Positions 63,129-64,000 of a DNA stretch of 64,000 nt are shown one piece after another. The notes under the pieces are model-generated. The model had not been told where the DNA came from. It saw nothing but the letters and a program-made list of their open reading frames with translations, and ran no database searches. This stretch comes from Poriferisodalis sp965226645. Its GTDB lineage: Bacteria > Actinomycetota > Acidimicrobiia > Acidimicrobiales > Poriferisodalaceae. How positions within the stretch are numbered: the stretch's first letter is position 1; each line of letters starts with the position of its first letter. A program made the position numbers and the translations under genes. The stretch spans positions 496,001 to 560,000 of the forward strand of contig CBDDDL010000004.1 in the NCBI GenBank assembly GCA_965226645.1, in the 5' to 3' direction.

Positions 63129-63416
63129 TCACGATCCCCGCATGATCCCCGCCCTGGTGAGCAGCTCCGCCGGTACGCCGAATTCGCGCCATGTGGCGTA
63201 GGCGATGCCTTTGCGGTTTCCGTAGTTGGCTGCGTGCGTGACGAATCCTGATTCGACGGCGCCCATATCTGCTTCGGCTTGCAGCTCGGCGAGCTGCTTG
63301 TCGAGGTCGCGTCGGTCCTGCAGCAGCTCCAGCCGCTTGATTGGCTTCATGCCGCCGGAGGCAAGCTGCGCGGCGATCGCGGCTTTGTGCTCTTCGGACA
63401 TGGTTCGTTCGGCCAT
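63129..63416 (-). CDS. Conserved actinobacterial-type hypothetical protein
   Basis: 95 residues from the ATG at 63416; the TTG at 63428 gives four more. MSEEHKAAIAAQLASGGMKP, a helical KRLELLQDRRDLDKQLAELQ and an end with YGNRKGIAYATWREFGVPAE recall a small actinobacterial family with a C-terminal YGxRKGIxYAxWRexGV motif. Compared with what I remember of that family, a middle Lys/Arg-rich stretch may be missing. DNA binding is possible but not shown. It is the only non-surface, non-IS gene in the right half. Confidence 0.65.
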   Translation of the reverse strand: MAERTMSEEHKAAIAAQLASGGMKPIKRLELLQDRRDLDKQLAELQAEADMGAVESGFVTHAANYGNRKGIAYATWREFGVPAELLTRAGIMRGS

Positions 63417-63796
63417 GGGATCTGTCAATCAGGAGCCGTTAGCGATTTGCGGTTTCGACGGGCTTGTTCCGCGCGGCATACCTGCTGGGTTCTCGGGCAG
63501 CTTGGAGCAAGGCTTCTGCGGTTCGTCTAGTCGGAAGCTGCCCAATGGAACTCTTTGCTGCGGGGGTCCCATTCAAGGTCACGGTCGGTTTCGCTGACGC
63601 GAAGCAGCCGTCGTATGGCTCGACCGTGGGGACTATGCGGTGGAGTTTGAAATCCAGTCGTCGGCTCAGGGGAAAGCAGTCGTCCGCCGCGTTGAGCCTT
63701 TTCTTCTTGATGCGGCAGCAGACTGCGCGCCGCGTTTGGGCGGCGAGCAGCGGCAATAGCCGTCCGGGTTCGAAGCGTTCTGGGTGGTTCGGGTGG
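63417..63796. other. Intergenic region, no gene seen
   Basis: Several short overlapping ORFs occur on both strands, none with a family pattern or good start. It should contain the terminator of the CWB2 gene to its right and the promoter of the small gene to its left. Confidence 0.45.
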
Positions 63797-64000
63797 TTAT
63801 GGCGTTGGGAGGGTTCGGCGTGCGACGGCTGCGGCGGTGTGGGTTCGGGTGGCTCCGCTGTATCGGGGTGCGGTTGCGTCGGGCACGATTGTGCGGGTTT
63901 GTTCTTTGGCTTCGGCGGTGATGGCGGCGGGTCCGCCGATGAATATCAGTCTGGTTGGCTGGTAGTCGCGCAGCACTTGGGCGGCTTCGGGGGAGAGTCG
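63797..64000 (-). CDS. C-terminal end of another CWB2-anchored surface protein (partial)
   Basis: The frame is open to the right edge and stops at 63797-63799 (TAA). The 67 visible residues read RLSPEAAQVLRDYQPTRLIF, IGGPAAITAEAKEQTRTI, VPDATAPRYSGATRTHTAAA and end LPTP. They closely match the last CWB2 repeat of the giant subtilase (PARIVFIGGPAAITDDAKNR). The remainder of the protein lies outside the window. Confidence 0.85.
   Translation of the reverse strand, partial: RLSPEAAQVLRDYQPTRLIFIGGPAAITAEAKEQTRTIVPDATAPRYSGATRTHTAAAVARRTLPTP

Overview
The window is GC-rich actinobacterial DNA. The order comEA-comEC-holA-rpsT-lepA-hrcA-dnaJ-hemW is a conserved actinobacterial block. The F420-type luciferase-like oxidoreductase, the BldD-like regulator and the many cell-wall-binding-repeat-2 (CWB2) surface proteins all fit. 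My best guess is an uncultured member of the Acidimicrobiia or a close relative, possibly host-associated because of its eukaryote-like surface domains. That placement is inference from gene content; no rRNA is present.

Layout. Positions 1-3264 (+): the end of a Tad/Flp-type pilus or secretion locus (three small TadE/TadG-like proteins), then a membrane protein with a degenerate kinase-like domain. Positions 3245-12930: a housekeeping block, mostly on the minus strand: hemW, a BldD-like regulator, dnaJ, hrcA, lepA, rpsT (on plus), holA, comEC and comEA. comEC is split by one in-frame TGA. Positions 12940-17661: an MFS transporter, an APH-type phosphotransferase, a luciferase-like oxidoreductase, a VapBC toxin-antitoxin pair with a palindromic operator, and a PPOX-type flavoprotein.

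Positions 17751-25100 are a mobile-element graveyard that begins at tRNA-Ala(GGC). It holds an integrase relic, a CDF metal transporter, an isochorismatase-hydrolase remnant, a DUF4242 protein, a transposase tail, a 5'-truncated tyrosine recombinase, an IS110 remnant, small Cys-rich ORFs, an intact IS30 element with perfect inverted repeats, and a collapsed CWB2 remnant.

Positions 25100-64000 are a surface-protein island. Two giant near-identical FN3/cadherin-like/PPC-like proteins lie in a direct duplication, separated by an IS1182-like remnant. They differ mainly in the copy number of a 303-bp internal repeat (1 versus 3). Next comes a secreted lysyl-oxidase-domain protein whose first 400 or so residues match the giant proteins. 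An ISAzo13-like element sits immediately after its stop codon. Further right are an FN3 + leucine-rich-repeat protein, an ISL3 element, a 2748-residue subtilase with cadherin repeats and three CWB2 anchors, a separate prodomain-like gene just upstream of it, and a beta-propeller/cadherin-like/LRR/HExxH/Calx-beta/CWB2 protein broken by two +1 frameshifts. The window ends inside another CWB2 protein.

How the genes may work together (inference): the right half looks like an evolving extracellular-matrix or adhesion locus, with structural proteins, a copper amine oxidase that could crosslink lysines, and two large wall-anchored proteases. Transposition and recombination reshape it. The left half is ordinary core genome.
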